Source of the DNA: an uncultured Lachnospiraceae bacterium | GTDB taxonomy: Bacteria > Bacillota > Clostridia > Lachnospirales > Lachnospiraceae | Assembly (NCBI GenBank): GCA_910586615.1 | Contig: CAJUJP010000005.1 | Location: forward strand, 1-64,000 | DNA length: 64,000 bases | Direction: 5' to 3' | Notes under the pieces: generated by a model | What the model was told of the DNA's origin: nothing | The model's input: the letters and a program-made list of their open reading frames with translations, nothing else | Databases searched by the model: none | Translations under genes and position numbers: made by a program | Part shown: positions 27,479 to 37,159 of the stretch, in pieces | How positions within the stretch are numbered: position 1 is the stretch's first letter | Layout of the letters: each line of letters opens with the position of its first letter

Positions 27479-30331
27479 TCATCGACCTGCTTTTCTTCTT
27501 ATCTTCTTTTTGCGTCCACCGCGGTAGAAGAATAAGGCACCTGCCGTACACACCAGACCGGCAGAAAAGAACCACTTCGGATGAATGCTGTAATCTCCGG
27601 TATCAGGAGAATCATCCTTCTTGCCCAGAGATGCAAATACCGCCTGCCCGTCCTTCACATCTGCAACCACAATATTATTCGTACTGTAGTTATAGATTCC
27701 GTAGGGTGAAAAATGCTGTGCCGAGAAGGTCACCGCATCCAGGCCGTCCATAGACACGATCCTGCTCTCCACTTCCTCAAGCTGGCCATCCGCATCCAGA
27801 CAGACAACATGCAGGTTCTCTTCTCCAACGCCCTTAGGAATCGGCAGCGTCACCTCCACGCTCTGTTTGCCAAGCTCTGTAATCGGTATCCCCGTATCCG
27901 CCTCCCTCATGCCGATCTCATAAGCACAAAGGCTGTGGGGCAGTTTATTGCCGTATATCTTCTTATAGACATCTCCGATCTCACTTTTGGCGCTCTCGCT
28001 GTCCTCGATACTCAGTATATAATTCTCTTCCGATCCTTCCATCACAGCGCCTGCCAATCCGTCCTGTGGCAGTGAATAACTGTTTATCTGCACTGCAATC
28101 CCCTGAACAGGCGCATCCTCTGATGTCTCACGATTGCTGATCTTCTCTGTGCCTTCTTCCAGCACATACTTTTTCCCGTCTATCAGATAAGTCTCACCGG
28201 CTTCAGGAAGACTGCCTCTTCCCTGTCTGCCGACAATATGCAGCGTACCGTCTTCACCGTCTCCGGAGTCCTGACCCATCTTGCAGATCACACCCTCAAA
28301 CCCGGCTTTGGAACTGTCCAGCACCGTATCCGTCAAGTCGGTTACCCCTTCCGGAATAACTGCAACCGAACTGCCTTTAAAAGCATAATCGCGGTATGTA
28401 TCACGATAGAGTTTGGTCGATGTGGTCTCATAAGACAGCTTCGGAAGAGTTTCTCCCTCAAACACGATCACACCGTCAGCGGCTTTCCTGGAAGTTCCGG
28501 TACTGTCATAAGCCCGCAGTCCGATCTTCTCTGTTCCTGCCGGAATATGAACCGATGCAACCGGGCAGCCCGCAAAAGCTCTGTCCCGGATTTCTTTTAC
28601 ATTCGCTCCGCCTTCTATTTCTTCAAGAAAACTGCATCCTTCAAATGCCGCCTCTCCGATTACTTCCACGCTGTCTGGCAGAATGACCTTGCTCACTGAT
28701 TCACGGCCTTTAAATGCCTCTGCACCGATCTGCTTCACCTGGGATGGAACAGAAACCACACTGTCATTTCCTTTATAGGCCAGCAAAATACCGTCGCCCA
28801 CAATCAGATAGTCGCTGCTTCCATTCTGCTTCCACTCTGTCAGCCAGGGTGTCTGTGCAAAAGCCGACGGTTCAATATTCCGTACACTTTTAGGAATCAC
28901 TATATCCGACAATTCATCACAGTGATAAAATGCCGCATATCCAATCTCTTCCACTCCCTCAGGAATCCGTATCGACTGCAGTCCAGATCTGGCAAAAGAA
29001 AATTCTCCCAGTCTGACGACTCCATCCGGTATCTGAAAAGAAGTCATCTCATCATCATAGTATGCCTGTGCCGCTATAACAGTCCCGTTCACTATCGTAT
29101 ATTTCGGGAAGGCACCGCCCTTCGCATCTTCGGAACCTGCCAGTCCGGGCACGGTATCCAGATTCTCCTCCTCGTCACTTTCAGGTGTACCGCCAATCGT
29201 CTCACCCGTACTTCCCACATTGATTGTAGCCTGCGCATTATCGATCAAAACAAAAGCCTCACGGCCGATCACCCTTGTCTTTCCCTTGACAGATGAATCT
29301 TCCTCCTCTTCCATCGCATTCATATGCGAAACCTCATGGTAATAGTCTGCCGGCGGTGTGATCTGCTGTGTATCATCATCCCCGCCTGACACGTCATTAT
29401 CACTGATACCTGAAATCGGTGCCTCCTCATGTTCAGATACATCTACGTCTTCCAACACCAGTGTTTTTGCAAAATTATCTGCCACCGATCCCGGATCTGC
29501 TATAATCGTAAGCTTTGTACAGCCGTCAAAAGCCGTACTGTGGATCGTACTTACGGAGAGGGGGATTTCAATCTCCCGCATTCCCACACAGTCTTCAAAC
29601 GCCTTGACATCAATGCTTTTCACCGAATAGGGAATCCCCACTTCTTTCAAATTCTTACAATTGGAAAAGGCGTGTGCCGAAATTTCTTTTACATTACTGC
29701 TGATATCTACTCTTCGTAAATTATAATCGCCCCAGAAAGCATACGGCTTAATCTTCGATACCGTACCGGGCATCGTGTAGGAATCTGCCTTTCTGCCGGA
29801 TAACACCTGATAAAGCGTATCCCTGCCGTTCTTATTATAGATTGCTCCTTCATCACAGGTAAATTTAGGATTACTGCTGCTGATCCGGACATTTTCCAGA
29901 CTATGGTCTCCTGAAAAAACACCGTTTCCAAGCTCAGACAACCCTGTTCCAACTGTCACTTCCCTGAGAGAAGGGCAGCCGCTGAATGCTGCATTCTCGA
30001 TCTTTTTCACAGAATCCGGTATAGACACGCTCTGCAGATTCTTACATTCAGCAAAAGCTCTGGCTCCGATGACTTCCACTGCTTCTCCCAGCGATACCCG
30101 CCGGATATTCTCATTGCCTGTAAACGCTCCTGCCTCAATCTTCTCAACGTAATTGGAAACAGACACGTCCTCTGCCGTGCCGTTATACTTCACTAATGTT
30201 GTTCCGTCCATCTGAAAATCAGATGCGGAAGAGGTTGTCACCGCTTCCACATCTGATACAGGGATCTGCGTAACTGCTATTGCCGTGGCAAGAAGCAGCA
30301 TACTAATCAGGTTTCTAATTCTCTTTCCCAT
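27479..30331 (-). CDS. BspA-like leucine-rich repeat surface protein with SPDTG sorting signal
   Basis: 950 residues. Signal peptide (residues 1-30, MLLLATAIAVTQIPVSDVEA region), then two blocks of TpLRR/BspA-type LRR_5 repeats (about 50-300 and 405-640, units such as VEVIGARAFAECKNLQSVSIPDSVKKI) separated by an acidic Asp/Glu-rich linker. A beta-rich domain (about 700-880) ends with HFSPYGIYNYSTNN. The C-terminus has SPDTGD, then IHPKWFFSAGLVC, a hydrophobic helix and a basic tail, i.e. a sortase signal of (S/P)PxTG type. BspA-like proteins bind host matrix or other bacteria. It begins 11 bp after the 1800-residue paralogue and ends at a terminator. Wall anchoring by the linked sortase is inferred. 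Confidence 0.85.
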   Translation of the reverse strand: MGKRIRNLISMLLLATAIAVTQIPVSDVEAVTTSSASDFQMDGTTLVKYNGTAEDVSVSNYVEKIEAGAFTGNENIRRVSLGEAVEVIGARAFAECKNLQSVSIPDSVKKIENAAFSGCPSLREVTVGTGLSELGNGVFSGDHSLENVRISSSNPKFTCDEGAIYNKNGRDTLYQVLSGRKADSYTMPGTVSKIKPYAFWGDYNLRRVDISSNVKEISAHAFSNCKNLKEVGIPYSVKSIDVKAFEDCVGMREIEIPLSVSTIHSTAFDGCTKLTIIADPGSVADNFAKTLVLEDVDVSEHEEAPISGISDNDVSGGDDDTQQITPPADYYHEVSHMNAMEEEEDSSVKGKTRVIGREAFVLIDNAQATINVGSTGETIGGTPESDEEENLDTVPGLAGSEDAKGGAFPKYTIVNGTVIAAQAYYDDEMTSFQIPDGVVRLGEFSFARSGLQSIRIPEGVEEIGYAAFYHCDELSDIVIPKSVRNIEPSAFAQTPWLTEWKQNGSSDYLIVGDGILLAYKGNDSVVSVPSQVKQIGAEAFKGRESVSKVILPDSVEVIGEAAFEGCSFLEEIEGGANVKEIRDRAFAGCPVASVHIPAGTEKIGLRAYDSTGTSRKAADGVIVFEGETLPKLSYETTSTKLYRDTYRDYAFKGSSVAVIPEGVTDLTDTVLDSSKAGFEGVICKMGQDSGDGEDGTLHIVGRQGRGSLPEAGETYLIDGKKYVLEEGTEKISNRETSEDAPVQGIAVQINSYSLPQDGLAGAVMEGSEENYILSIEDSESAKSEIGDVYKKIYGNKLPHSLCAYEIGMREADTGIPITELGKQSVEVTLPIPKGVGEENLHVVCLDADGQLEEVESRIVSMDGLDAVTFSAQHFSPYGIYNYSTNNIVVADVKDGQAVFASLGKKDDSPDTGDYSIHPKWFFSAGLVCTAGALFFYRGGRKKKIRRKAGR

Positions 30332-30341
30332 AGGATTCCCT

Positions 30342-33300
30342 TTATGCTGTTTTAACTTTTGCTTTCCTGTCTTTCTTCATAAACAGAATGATGGATAAGC
30401 ATGCCAGACCGATCGATAAGAACCACTTAGGATGAATCGGATCACCGGTCTTAGGTGTCATGTCGAGCATTCCTTCTGTCAGATTGCCTGTATCTACATA
30501 AACCGTATACGGTGAGAAATGTGTCGCCGTAAATCTGATACAGGGAACACCGTTAATGGTAGTAAAGCTTTCGTTCAGATTCTCCAACTGATTGCCGTTC
30601 ACAACCGCGCCTGCCATATTATTACCGCCATAAGCTACCAGCGCATCCGGAATCGGAACTGTGATGTCTACCGAAATTCCTGCAAGCTGATCGCCCGTAA
30701 GCTGATAACTTCCGGTGGAATCCCACAAGCTGATATCCATAGCATAATACAGAATATTATCCAGACTGCCATACTTGTTGGTTAATGCATCAGCTACCGC
30801 TCTGGTTGCCTCATCAGTCTCTGTAATCTTAACAATAAAGTTATCTGTGGTTCCGTTTGCATTTGCCGAAGCGAGATCCTTATTGGAAATACCCGGTTTT
30901 GTAATATCTACGCGGGTGCTTCCGCTGTCGGTACTGCCACCGCCTCCGCCATTATTGCCACTATTATTATTATTGTTATTATTGCCCGTGCCTGCCGCCG
31001 GTGCCGGCGCAGCCACATAATTCGCTGTTACCGTAACATTACCTGCCGGCATCGTGAAAGTTGTTGCGGTCATGCTGACACTTGCAAGCGTAACCCCGTT
31101 AGACTCTGTCGTCCACTTCTGGAATACCATACCTGCTGCAGGTTCATTCGCTGCGATCACAACCGTGGATCCCTGTGCATACGTACCGCTTCCGCTGCCG
31201 TTCACCACCGTTACGGTATATGTTGCCGCCGTAGATGATGAACCGGATGTTGATGACGAGGTCGAACTCGTCGAACTGCTGGATGAAGATGTACTGCTGG
31301 ACGAAGTAGACGTACTGCCCTTCGATGTATTAGAGCTTCCGCCACTGGTGGAACCTTTGCTCGTATTGGTGGAACCGCCGCTGGTATTGGTGGAGCCGCC
31401 GCTGGTCACAACATCACGGTACAGAGCAATAATCGTCATATTGGAATTAATCTTCGTATCTTCTTTCCAGTTATTACTCCACTGTAAAAATTCCTTACCC
31501 TCTTTAGAGTGGTCGGCTGGCGTAGGAACCTCCCATTCCAGTTCCTTAAAGCTGCTGTCCGGATTTACGTAATATTTGCCGTCGTCAGCATTAGCATTAC
31601 GTCCACTCAAACGATGCCCGTCTATACCGTCAAGGAACTCCACAACATACTTGCCGTTAATCATTGAACCGTCAGATTCATACTGGGCAATAAAGATCGT
31701 CATGTCCTCTGTAACAGGATCATCAAGTGTTTTGCCCCCTGTTGTCTCCCAATGACTGAACGTATATCCCGGTCTGTGATCTTTCTCTTTCAATGCTGCT
31801 TCTTCCGGAGGCGCCGTTGCCTTACCGCCGCCGGTGTCACGATCTACAATCTGTGTCGCGCCAACCTGCGTTCCGTCAAAGTCATAGAATATAACGCGGA
31901 AAGCATTCAACTCTTCCACTTTCATGCCCTGGCCTTCATATCGTTTACCGTAACGGTATGCGGCTGAATCCCTATAGGTATAAATTGTCACATTGCGTTT
32001 CGGATTGAACGCCATATCCGCAATGTCAACCTCACGTCCGGGGATCGTAACCGCCAGCGGATGTGTTTCATTTGCAATACCGCTGAACGCATCGTCCCTG
32101 ATCTTCGTAACAGTTCCCGGCAGTTTTACATTGATCAGACTAAAACAATCTTTAAAGCAGTTCTCCGGAATAATCTCCAATCCCTCTGCCGTAGATAAAT
32201 CAATAACTGATATGCCGTCACAGCCTTCAAATGCACCCGCTGCGATCTCTGTTACACTACTGATCAATTTATCGGGATCCGGCGCTATAGCCGTCTTCTC
32301 CAGATTCACATCGCCTGTGTTCGGTTTTCCCCTGGACATAAGGCACTCTATGATCTTATACTTCCCGGGATTATTCTCATCCTGCGCATAAATGATACCA
32401 TTCTCGGCCGGATACTTGTCATTGCCGACCACACTCGTCATATTACCGCATCCTCTGAATGGAAGTGCACCAATCTCTGTAACATTTCCAAGCACGACTC
32501 TTTCCAGCTGCTCACAGCTGTCAAAAGCATAATCCGGCAGATTCTTAACGGTAGTCAGAACAACGCTCCTGATATAATCATTGCCGTTCGGGTTCTCCTC
32601 ACGCTGATCACCCTCTTCATAATCTACATAATAACCGCTGAACAGGCCGGGCGTTGCACCATTTGTTCTGCGTGTATACATATTGTTGGTAGCTGCCGGT
32701 CTCTTCTTTCTGATATAAGTATCATAGTTGTCACCGTTGGCTGTTGCATACGCACTGACATCTATAGAATCCACACCCGCCGGAACAACAATTTCCTGCG
32801 TTGCGTTAATAAATGTCCAGACTTTATCCGGCACTTTCTTATAGTCCGGATATGATTCATATTCCGGATCACTTAAGTAATTCTTATAGTTCTCCATAAA
32901 ATTATATGGATTAGCCTTGAAGTACGGTGTCGGGTTCTTCGCTGCCTCCACAATGATGGGCTCAAATAACAGGTCAGCCAGACCGGCCTGTGCAGTCTGA
33001 CCCCCTTTAGGAAGATAACTCTTCCAGAAGCCCGGCTCACAGTAATTCGGGTTGATCCAGGGCCCGAAGCGCCGTTCCAGTTCTTTCGCATAATCACCCT
33101 GAACAATTACTGTGCCATTGTCCAGAACAACCTGTGCCGCCCCCTCTTGATCTGCATTCCAGATATACGAATACTCCCTGCGCATCTGTTCTACGGAATC
33201 ACCATCATTATATACCGTATAATAATAATAGTTTTCCATATCCTTACAATAATCACGCAGTTCCTCATCGAGACTATTCACATTCTCTGCATTCAGATCA

Positions 33301-35744
33301 CTGTATTTCGGATAATCAAGAAGCGTTACCTCTCCGTTTTTATCGCACATCACCGTCAAATGTGTACCGACTTCACTGTCCCAAAGACTCTGGTAGCACA
33401 CATTAATAGCAGGAAGATTGACATTGTCCTGATCCTTCAGTACGTGTGACGGATCTGTAGCCCACTCGAAAGGTGCATAGCCTTCCGCAATATCCCCATG
33501 GAATGTAAGCTGGCTGCCTGTGGTCACGAATGCACTGTCATCCATCACCAGCGCCTCGTATCCGGCAGAGGGCTTTGTAAAGTATACATCATACAATTTC
33601 TTACAGCCGGCAAAAGCATCTTTTCCAATATTTGTAACGGAATCACCAATCCGCACCTTGATCAGAGAAGGCAGATCTCTGAACGCACCGTCTGCAATCG
33701 CGCTGACTGACCGGTTCTGTATCGTAATGCTTCTGATCTTGTCACGCAGCTCTTTATCAGAAAAACATCCCGTCCCGATACTCTTAATATCAAAATTACC
33801 GATCTTGCTTGGTATAACAATATCGACGTATCTCGCTGAGGAATCGATCAGTGCACAGGAAATCAGTTCTCCATCATTACCTGCACCATAACGGTAACGG
33901 GTTCCGTCCTCACTTTCCAGAGCCACCTCGTAATAGGTCTTACCGCCGCTCTCATATACATACGGAATACTATTGCCGTCATTTCTGACTGCATCCCATG
34001 TGCTCCTTCTGGGATATGCCGGTCCATCCGCATACAACTCCGGACCGTATACACAGAATTCCTTATCTGTCACATACCGGAACAGTCCCGGATCAAAAGA
34101 GGCCGTGCCGCATCTCTCTGAAAATACGGCTTTCTTTAGCCCGAAACAATTATAGAACGTAGATTCCGGTATTTTCTTGGTATAGTTCTCTATATTAACT
34201 TCTGTCAGGTTTTTATGGTTCGCAAGGATATAACCATCCATATTGCCCAGTCCCTCGCTCGGGAAAGAAAAACTCTGCATGGTATCCCCGCTGGGCGACG
34301 GGACTGCGAAACTGCCGAGCCCCATATTTTTAATCTTGGCAGCCCCAAAGTTGACTGTAGCCAGTTTGGTATTGTCAAAGAATGCGTAGTCACCTATTTC
34401 ACATTCGCTGATTCTGTCATCAAACCTGACCTCACTCAGACTTCCGCAGCTTGAAAATGCGCCATGTCCGATGGTCTTAAGAGTCCATGGAAGCGTCAGC
34501 GGCGTATTGATGCCGGACATGCGGAAAGCCTCCGCGCCGATCGCATAGGTGTCCGCCGTCTCCGTAAAATTAATTGTTGTTAATTTCTTGCAGCCATAAA
34601 AAGCACGGTTACCGATCATATCCGCATTACCGATAACAACGCTCGTAATTCCGGAATTCTCAAAAGCGCTCTCACCAATATTCTGAACCTTGTCGGAAAA
34701 GTCAATCTGCCCAACGTTCTGTACATTATAAAATGCTTTGTCAGCTATGATACTGATATAACGCACATCCAGCAATACCAGATAACCGTCCACATCTACA
34801 TAACCGTAAGGCAATTCCTCTGATTTTTCAGTACTGTAGGCCACATAGACATGTTCCGTGTTACTCTGTCCGAGTCTCTGGTCTGTGGCTACAGTCAATC
34901 TGTACTTCGTCCCCTTAAGGATATTGTTGTGTTCACAGAAAAACTCAATCTGCTGATCACTATCCAGATCTGCTGGTGTTCTGACCAGATCTGCCGGCGG
35001 CGTTAAAGTAGGGTCATTCTTCAGACCATCATAATAAGCTTTGAACTCTTCGGTTTTGGTATTGAAATCTCTTTCAAAATATTTCTGGAAGAATGCAACT
35101 ACCTTTTCATCCAGCCCGGTCACGGCGCTGGAAAGAGGATCATAATCCAGATAGCTGTATGTAATGGAATTCGTAGGATAAAGCTGATGCCCCGGACTCA
35201 AATTATCCATATAAGGAATGCCACAGCTTTTCGGGTCTCCGTTCTCACCAAAATAATTATTAAACTGTGTTTCCTTAACAACGAAATAATTTTTGTTCGG
35301 CTGCAGACCAAGATTCACCACTTCCCTTGGGAAATAATTATTGTATCTGCACAAACGCCCAAACTGGGCATTGATCGGTTCATAAAGAAACTGCCACGTC
35401 AAAACAAGCGACTGCCCGTCACGCACAACGATTTCTGTCTGTTCCAGATCAGGATACTCTCCCGTCACCGCCGCAATAAGCTGTTCATCCGTATAATCTA
35501 CATATTTATTAACCGTACTCATATTACCCGTACTCGGATTGGGCACATATTCATCCTGCGTTGCGTCTACATATTGAATACCCGCGTCACCGCCCGTCCC
35601 TTCATCGGATTCGTCCGCCAGGTTCTCCGGTACCGGAATTGCCGCGATCACAATCGCCGTAATCATCAGTACCGCCGCTATGCTGCGTCTGACCGTCCTC
35701 TTTAATCTTCTTTTAGATTTCTTCATTGCTGTCTTCTTTGCCAT
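30342..35744 (-). CDS. Giant BspA-like LRR surface protein with InlB-type repeat and TPKTG sorting signal
   Basis: 1800 residues. N-terminal basic stretch plus signal helix (about 18-45), a unique region (about 50-330), LRR_5 repeats (about 340-560, 650-760, 1060-1240; e.g. AFEGCDGISVIDLSTAEGLEII), two InlB/Listeria-Bacteroides-type beta repeats (about 1300-1440) and a Ser/Thr/Gly low-complexity linker (about 1450-1520) before a divergent InlB-type repeat. A Gly/Asn tract precedes a final beta domain ending in HFSPYTVYVDTGN. The C-terminus is TPKTGDPIHPKWF, a hydrophobic helix and KKDRK. Same final architecture as the neighbouring 950-residue protein, so the two share a recent module. Second gene of the sortase operon, 45 bp downstream of it. 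Confidence 0.85.
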   Translation of the reverse strand: MAKKTAMKKSKRRLKRTVRRSIAAVLMITAIVIAAIPVPENLADESDEGTGGDAGIQYVDATQDEYVPNPSTGNMSTVNKYVDYTDEQLIAAVTGEYPDLEQTEIVVRDGQSLVLTWQFLYEPINAQFGRLCRYNNYFPREVVNLGLQPNKNYFVVKETQFNNYFGENGDPKSCGIPYMDNLSPGHQLYPTNSITYSYLDYDPLSSAVTGLDEKVVAFFQKYFERDFNTKTEEFKAYYDGLKNDPTLTPPADLVRTPADLDSDQQIEFFCEHNNILKGTKYRLTVATDQRLGQSNTEHVYVAYSTEKSEELPYGYVDVDGYLVLLDVRYISIIADKAFYNVQNVGQIDFSDKVQNIGESAFENSGITSVVIGNADMIGNRAFYGCKKLTTINFTETADTYAIGAEAFRMSGINTPLTLPWTLKTIGHGAFSSCGSLSEVRFDDRISECEIGDYAFFDNTKLATVNFGAAKIKNMGLGSFAVPSPSGDTMQSFSFPSEGLGNMDGYILANHKNLTEVNIENYTKKIPESTFYNCFGLKKAVFSERCGTASFDPGLFRYVTDKEFCVYGPELYADGPAYPRRSTWDAVRNDGNSIPYVYESGGKTYYEVALESEDGTRYRYGAGNDGELISCALIDSSARYVDIVIPSKIGNFDIKSIGTGCFSDKELRDKIRSITIQNRSVSAIADGAFRDLPSLIKVRIGDSVTNIGKDAFAGCKKLYDVYFTKPSAGYEALVMDDSAFVTTGSQLTFHGDIAEGYAPFEWATDPSHVLKDQDNVNLPAINVCYQSLWDSEVGTHLTVMCDKNGEVTLLDYPKYSDLNAENVNSLDEELRDYCKDMENYYYYTVYNDGDSVEQMRREYSYIWNADQEGAAQVVLDNGTVIVQGDYAKELERRFGPWINPNYCEPGFWKSYLPKGGQTAQAGLADLLFEPIIVEAAKNPTPYFKANPYNFMENYKNYLSDPEYESYPDYKKVPDKVWTFINATQEIVVPAGVDSIDVSAYATANGDNYDTYIRKKRPAATNNMYTRRTNGATPGLFSGYYVDYEEGDQREENPNGNDYIRSVVLTTVKNLPDYAFDSCEQLERVVLGNVTEIGALPFRGCGNMTSVVGNDKYPAENGIIYAQDENNPGKYKIIECLMSRGKPNTGDVNLEKTAIAPDPDKLISSVTEIAAGAFEGCDGISVIDLSTAEGLEIIPENCFKDCFSLINVKLPGTVTKIRDDAFSGIANETHPLAVTIPGREVDIADMAFNPKRNVTIYTYRDSAAYRYGKRYEGQGMKVEELNAFRVIFYDFDGTQVGATQIVDRDTGGGKATAPPEEAALKEKDHRPGYTFSHWETTGGKTLDDPVTEDMTIFIAQYESDGSMINGKYVVEFLDGIDGHRLSGRNANADDGKYYVNPDSSFKELEWEVPTPADHSKEGKEFLQWSNNWKEDTKINSNMTIIALYRDVVTSGGSTNTSGGSTNTSKGSTSGGSSNTSKGSTSTSSSSTSSSSSSTSSTSSSTSGSSSTAATYTVTVVNGSGSGTYAQGSTVVIAANEPAAGMVFQKWTTESNGVTLASVSMTATTFTMPAGNVTVTANYVAAPAPAAGTGNNNNNNNSGNNGGGGGSTDSGSTRVDITKPGISNKDLASANANGTTDNFIVKITETDEATRAVADALTNKYGSLDNILYYAMDISLWDSTGSYQLTGDQLAGISVDITVPIPDALVAYGGNNMAGAVVNGNQLENLNESFTTINGVPCIRFTATHFSPYTVYVDTGNLTEGMLDMTPKTGDPIHPKWFLSIGLACLSIILFMKKDRKAKVKTA

Positions 35745-35789
35745 TGCTCTTTCCTCATTCCCTTACACATTTCTATTTATGTAAAAAAA

Positions 35790-36983
35790 TTAATTTTCCT
35801 CCCGCACTCTCTTAGCCACCACCACAAACCTGCCGTCTGTCTCAGAATTGTCACAGGTGGATAACGTCAGAAGTTCATCCCCGTAGCTTGCCGTCACTCC
35901 GGTATCATAGAGCGACAATGCTGCCATTTCCTGCATATTAGAGTCAAATTCCTTCTCCGATGCAGCGTCAAAAAACTGATAATACTTAAAAACAATCTCA
36001 TCTTCATTATATATTTTCGATCGAAATACATACATAACCTCGTATGTTCCCTTCTCGTAAATCGTATCGAACTGAATCCGAGAATGCTTCTTACCATACT
36101 CTTCACTGCTGTACTGGTTCAGATTGCCAAACATTTTGCCCGATTTCATGTGATGTCCATATATAATCAGATTTGTATTTCTGTGAACCACATCACAGTC
36201 TTTATCCAGAAACAGGCTTCCGTTCTTATCATATTCCTGATTGAAATTATGATCCAGATAGTACTCATTGTTAACTGTCTGCATCACCGGATAGTCTATA
36301 TTTGTATCGTCAATTTTCAGCCATCCGATTAGCTTTTTGTTCTTATGATACAGCGTCTGGTACTCTTCCAGTATCTCCAGCTCTATCACCTCATCTTCGG
36401 AATGATGCACTTCCCGAAAAAGCGTTCCGGCCAGCCTGCTGTCCCCTTTAAGCTGCACCAGATTCTCATATTGGGCCTGAGCCCTTCCGGAAAAGAAATA
36501 GTAAATCCCAAAATATCCGAAACACAAAACAGCTACAAGCGAGCACATCAAAACTGTCAGTTTGCGGCGCTTCTCCCTTTTCTTTAACTCATGGAGAATC
36601 TCCTTTTGCATCTCTTTGTCAAACTCATTCAGAGATACTTTCTCTTTCTTCACACCCTTCTTCCCTGAGTCTTTTAGCGCCTTTCGTGTCTGCCCTGTTC
36701 TGTTCTTTTTCTTTTTGCCGTCTGGAAGCCTGCTGTCTTTATCATATCCCTGCCGCTTATAATTCTGTGCCAGTTCATAAATCTCATCATCGAAATCATT
36801 TCCGATCACAGTTTCAAAACGGTATGTGCCTGCTCCGATTTCATCATAAAGTGTAATTACTTCGCCCGGCTGTTCCATATTGACTTGCGTCTTTATCTTA
36901 TCTATCTTCGCCTGATCACGCAGGGCAGCCTTATAGTCTGCCTCCGTTCGGAACCTTCTTCCGGATACTTCAAATCCCGCCAT
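35790..36983 (-). CDS. Class B sortase with long cytoplasmic N-terminal extension
   Basis: Transpeptidase that covalently anchors surface proteins. The catalytic domain (about residues 215-397) has His in IIYGHHM (about 274), Cys in TLSTCDNS (about 377) and Arg in GRFVVVAKR (about 384), with NIDYPVMQ typical of class B. A single transmembrane helix (about 150-172, LTVLMCSLVAVLCFGYFGIYYFF) is preceded by about 145 mostly charged residues, much longer than in ordinary SrtB. The ATG at 36983 is chosen: AGGAG lies nine bases upstream, inside the reading frame of an earlier ATG at 37004. The two genes immediately downstream encode proteins ending in SPDTG and TPKTG, its probable substrates. Confidence 0.9.
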   Translation of the reverse strand: MAGFEVSGRRFRTEADYKAALRDQAKIDKIKTQVNMEQPGEVITLYDEIGAGTYRFETVIGNDFDDEIYELAQNYKRQGYDKDSRLPDGKKKKNRTGQTRKALKDSGKKGVKKEKVSLNEFDKEMQKEILHELKKREKRRKLTVLMCSLVAVLCFGYFGIYYFFSGRAQAQYENLVQLKGDSRLAGTLFREVHHSEDEVIELEILEEYQTLYHKNKKLIGWLKIDDTNIDYPVMQTVNNEYYLDHNFNQEYDKNGSLFLDKDCDVVHRNTNLIIYGHHMKSGKMFGNLNQYSSEEYGKKHSRIQFDTIYEKGTYEVMYVFRSKIYNEDEIVFKYYQFFDAASEKEFDSNMQEMAALSLYDTGVTASYGDELLTLSTCDNSETDGRFVVVAKRVREEN

Positions 36984-37040
36984 GGGGGACCGCTCCTTTA
37001 TCATAATACTATGTGCTGACAGTCTGTTTGACTTATTAGC

Positions 37041-37078
37041 ATATAGTATAATTTTACTATATCTTGAGATTTATGCAA
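37041..37078 (-). promoter_or_regulatory. Possible promoter and inverted repeat upstream of the sortase operon
   Basis: Minus strand TTGCAT (37078-37073), 16 bp, TAAAAT (37056-37051). An inverted repeat ATATAGTA (37041-37048) / TACTATAT (37055-37062) with a 6-nt spacer covers the -10 box and may be an operator. The region is AT-rich, so chance is a real possibility. Confidence 0.4.
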
Positions 37079-37127
37079 GTGTTTTGTCATAATTTACACA
37101 ATTTATCCAATTTCCCATGCACCAAAA

Positions 37128-37157
37128 CAGGACTCCCAATGAGAGTCCTGCCCGTTT
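37128..37157 (-). terminator. Terminator between the sortase operon and the Ig-like protein gene
   Basis: Hairpin CAGGACTC / GAGTCCTG (37128-37150). On the minus strand, the direction of the adjacent 1500-residue gene, it is followed by TTTTGG; on the plus strand by a longer T-run. It separates the two surface-protein transcription units. Confidence 0.65.
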
Positions 37158-37159
37158 TT

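Noticed and set aside
30900..31420. CRISPR-like or tandem-repeat array in the LRR gene
   Set aside because: The repetitive DNA encodes the Ser/Thr/Gly and Gly/Asn linkers of the surface protein; no uniform spacers.
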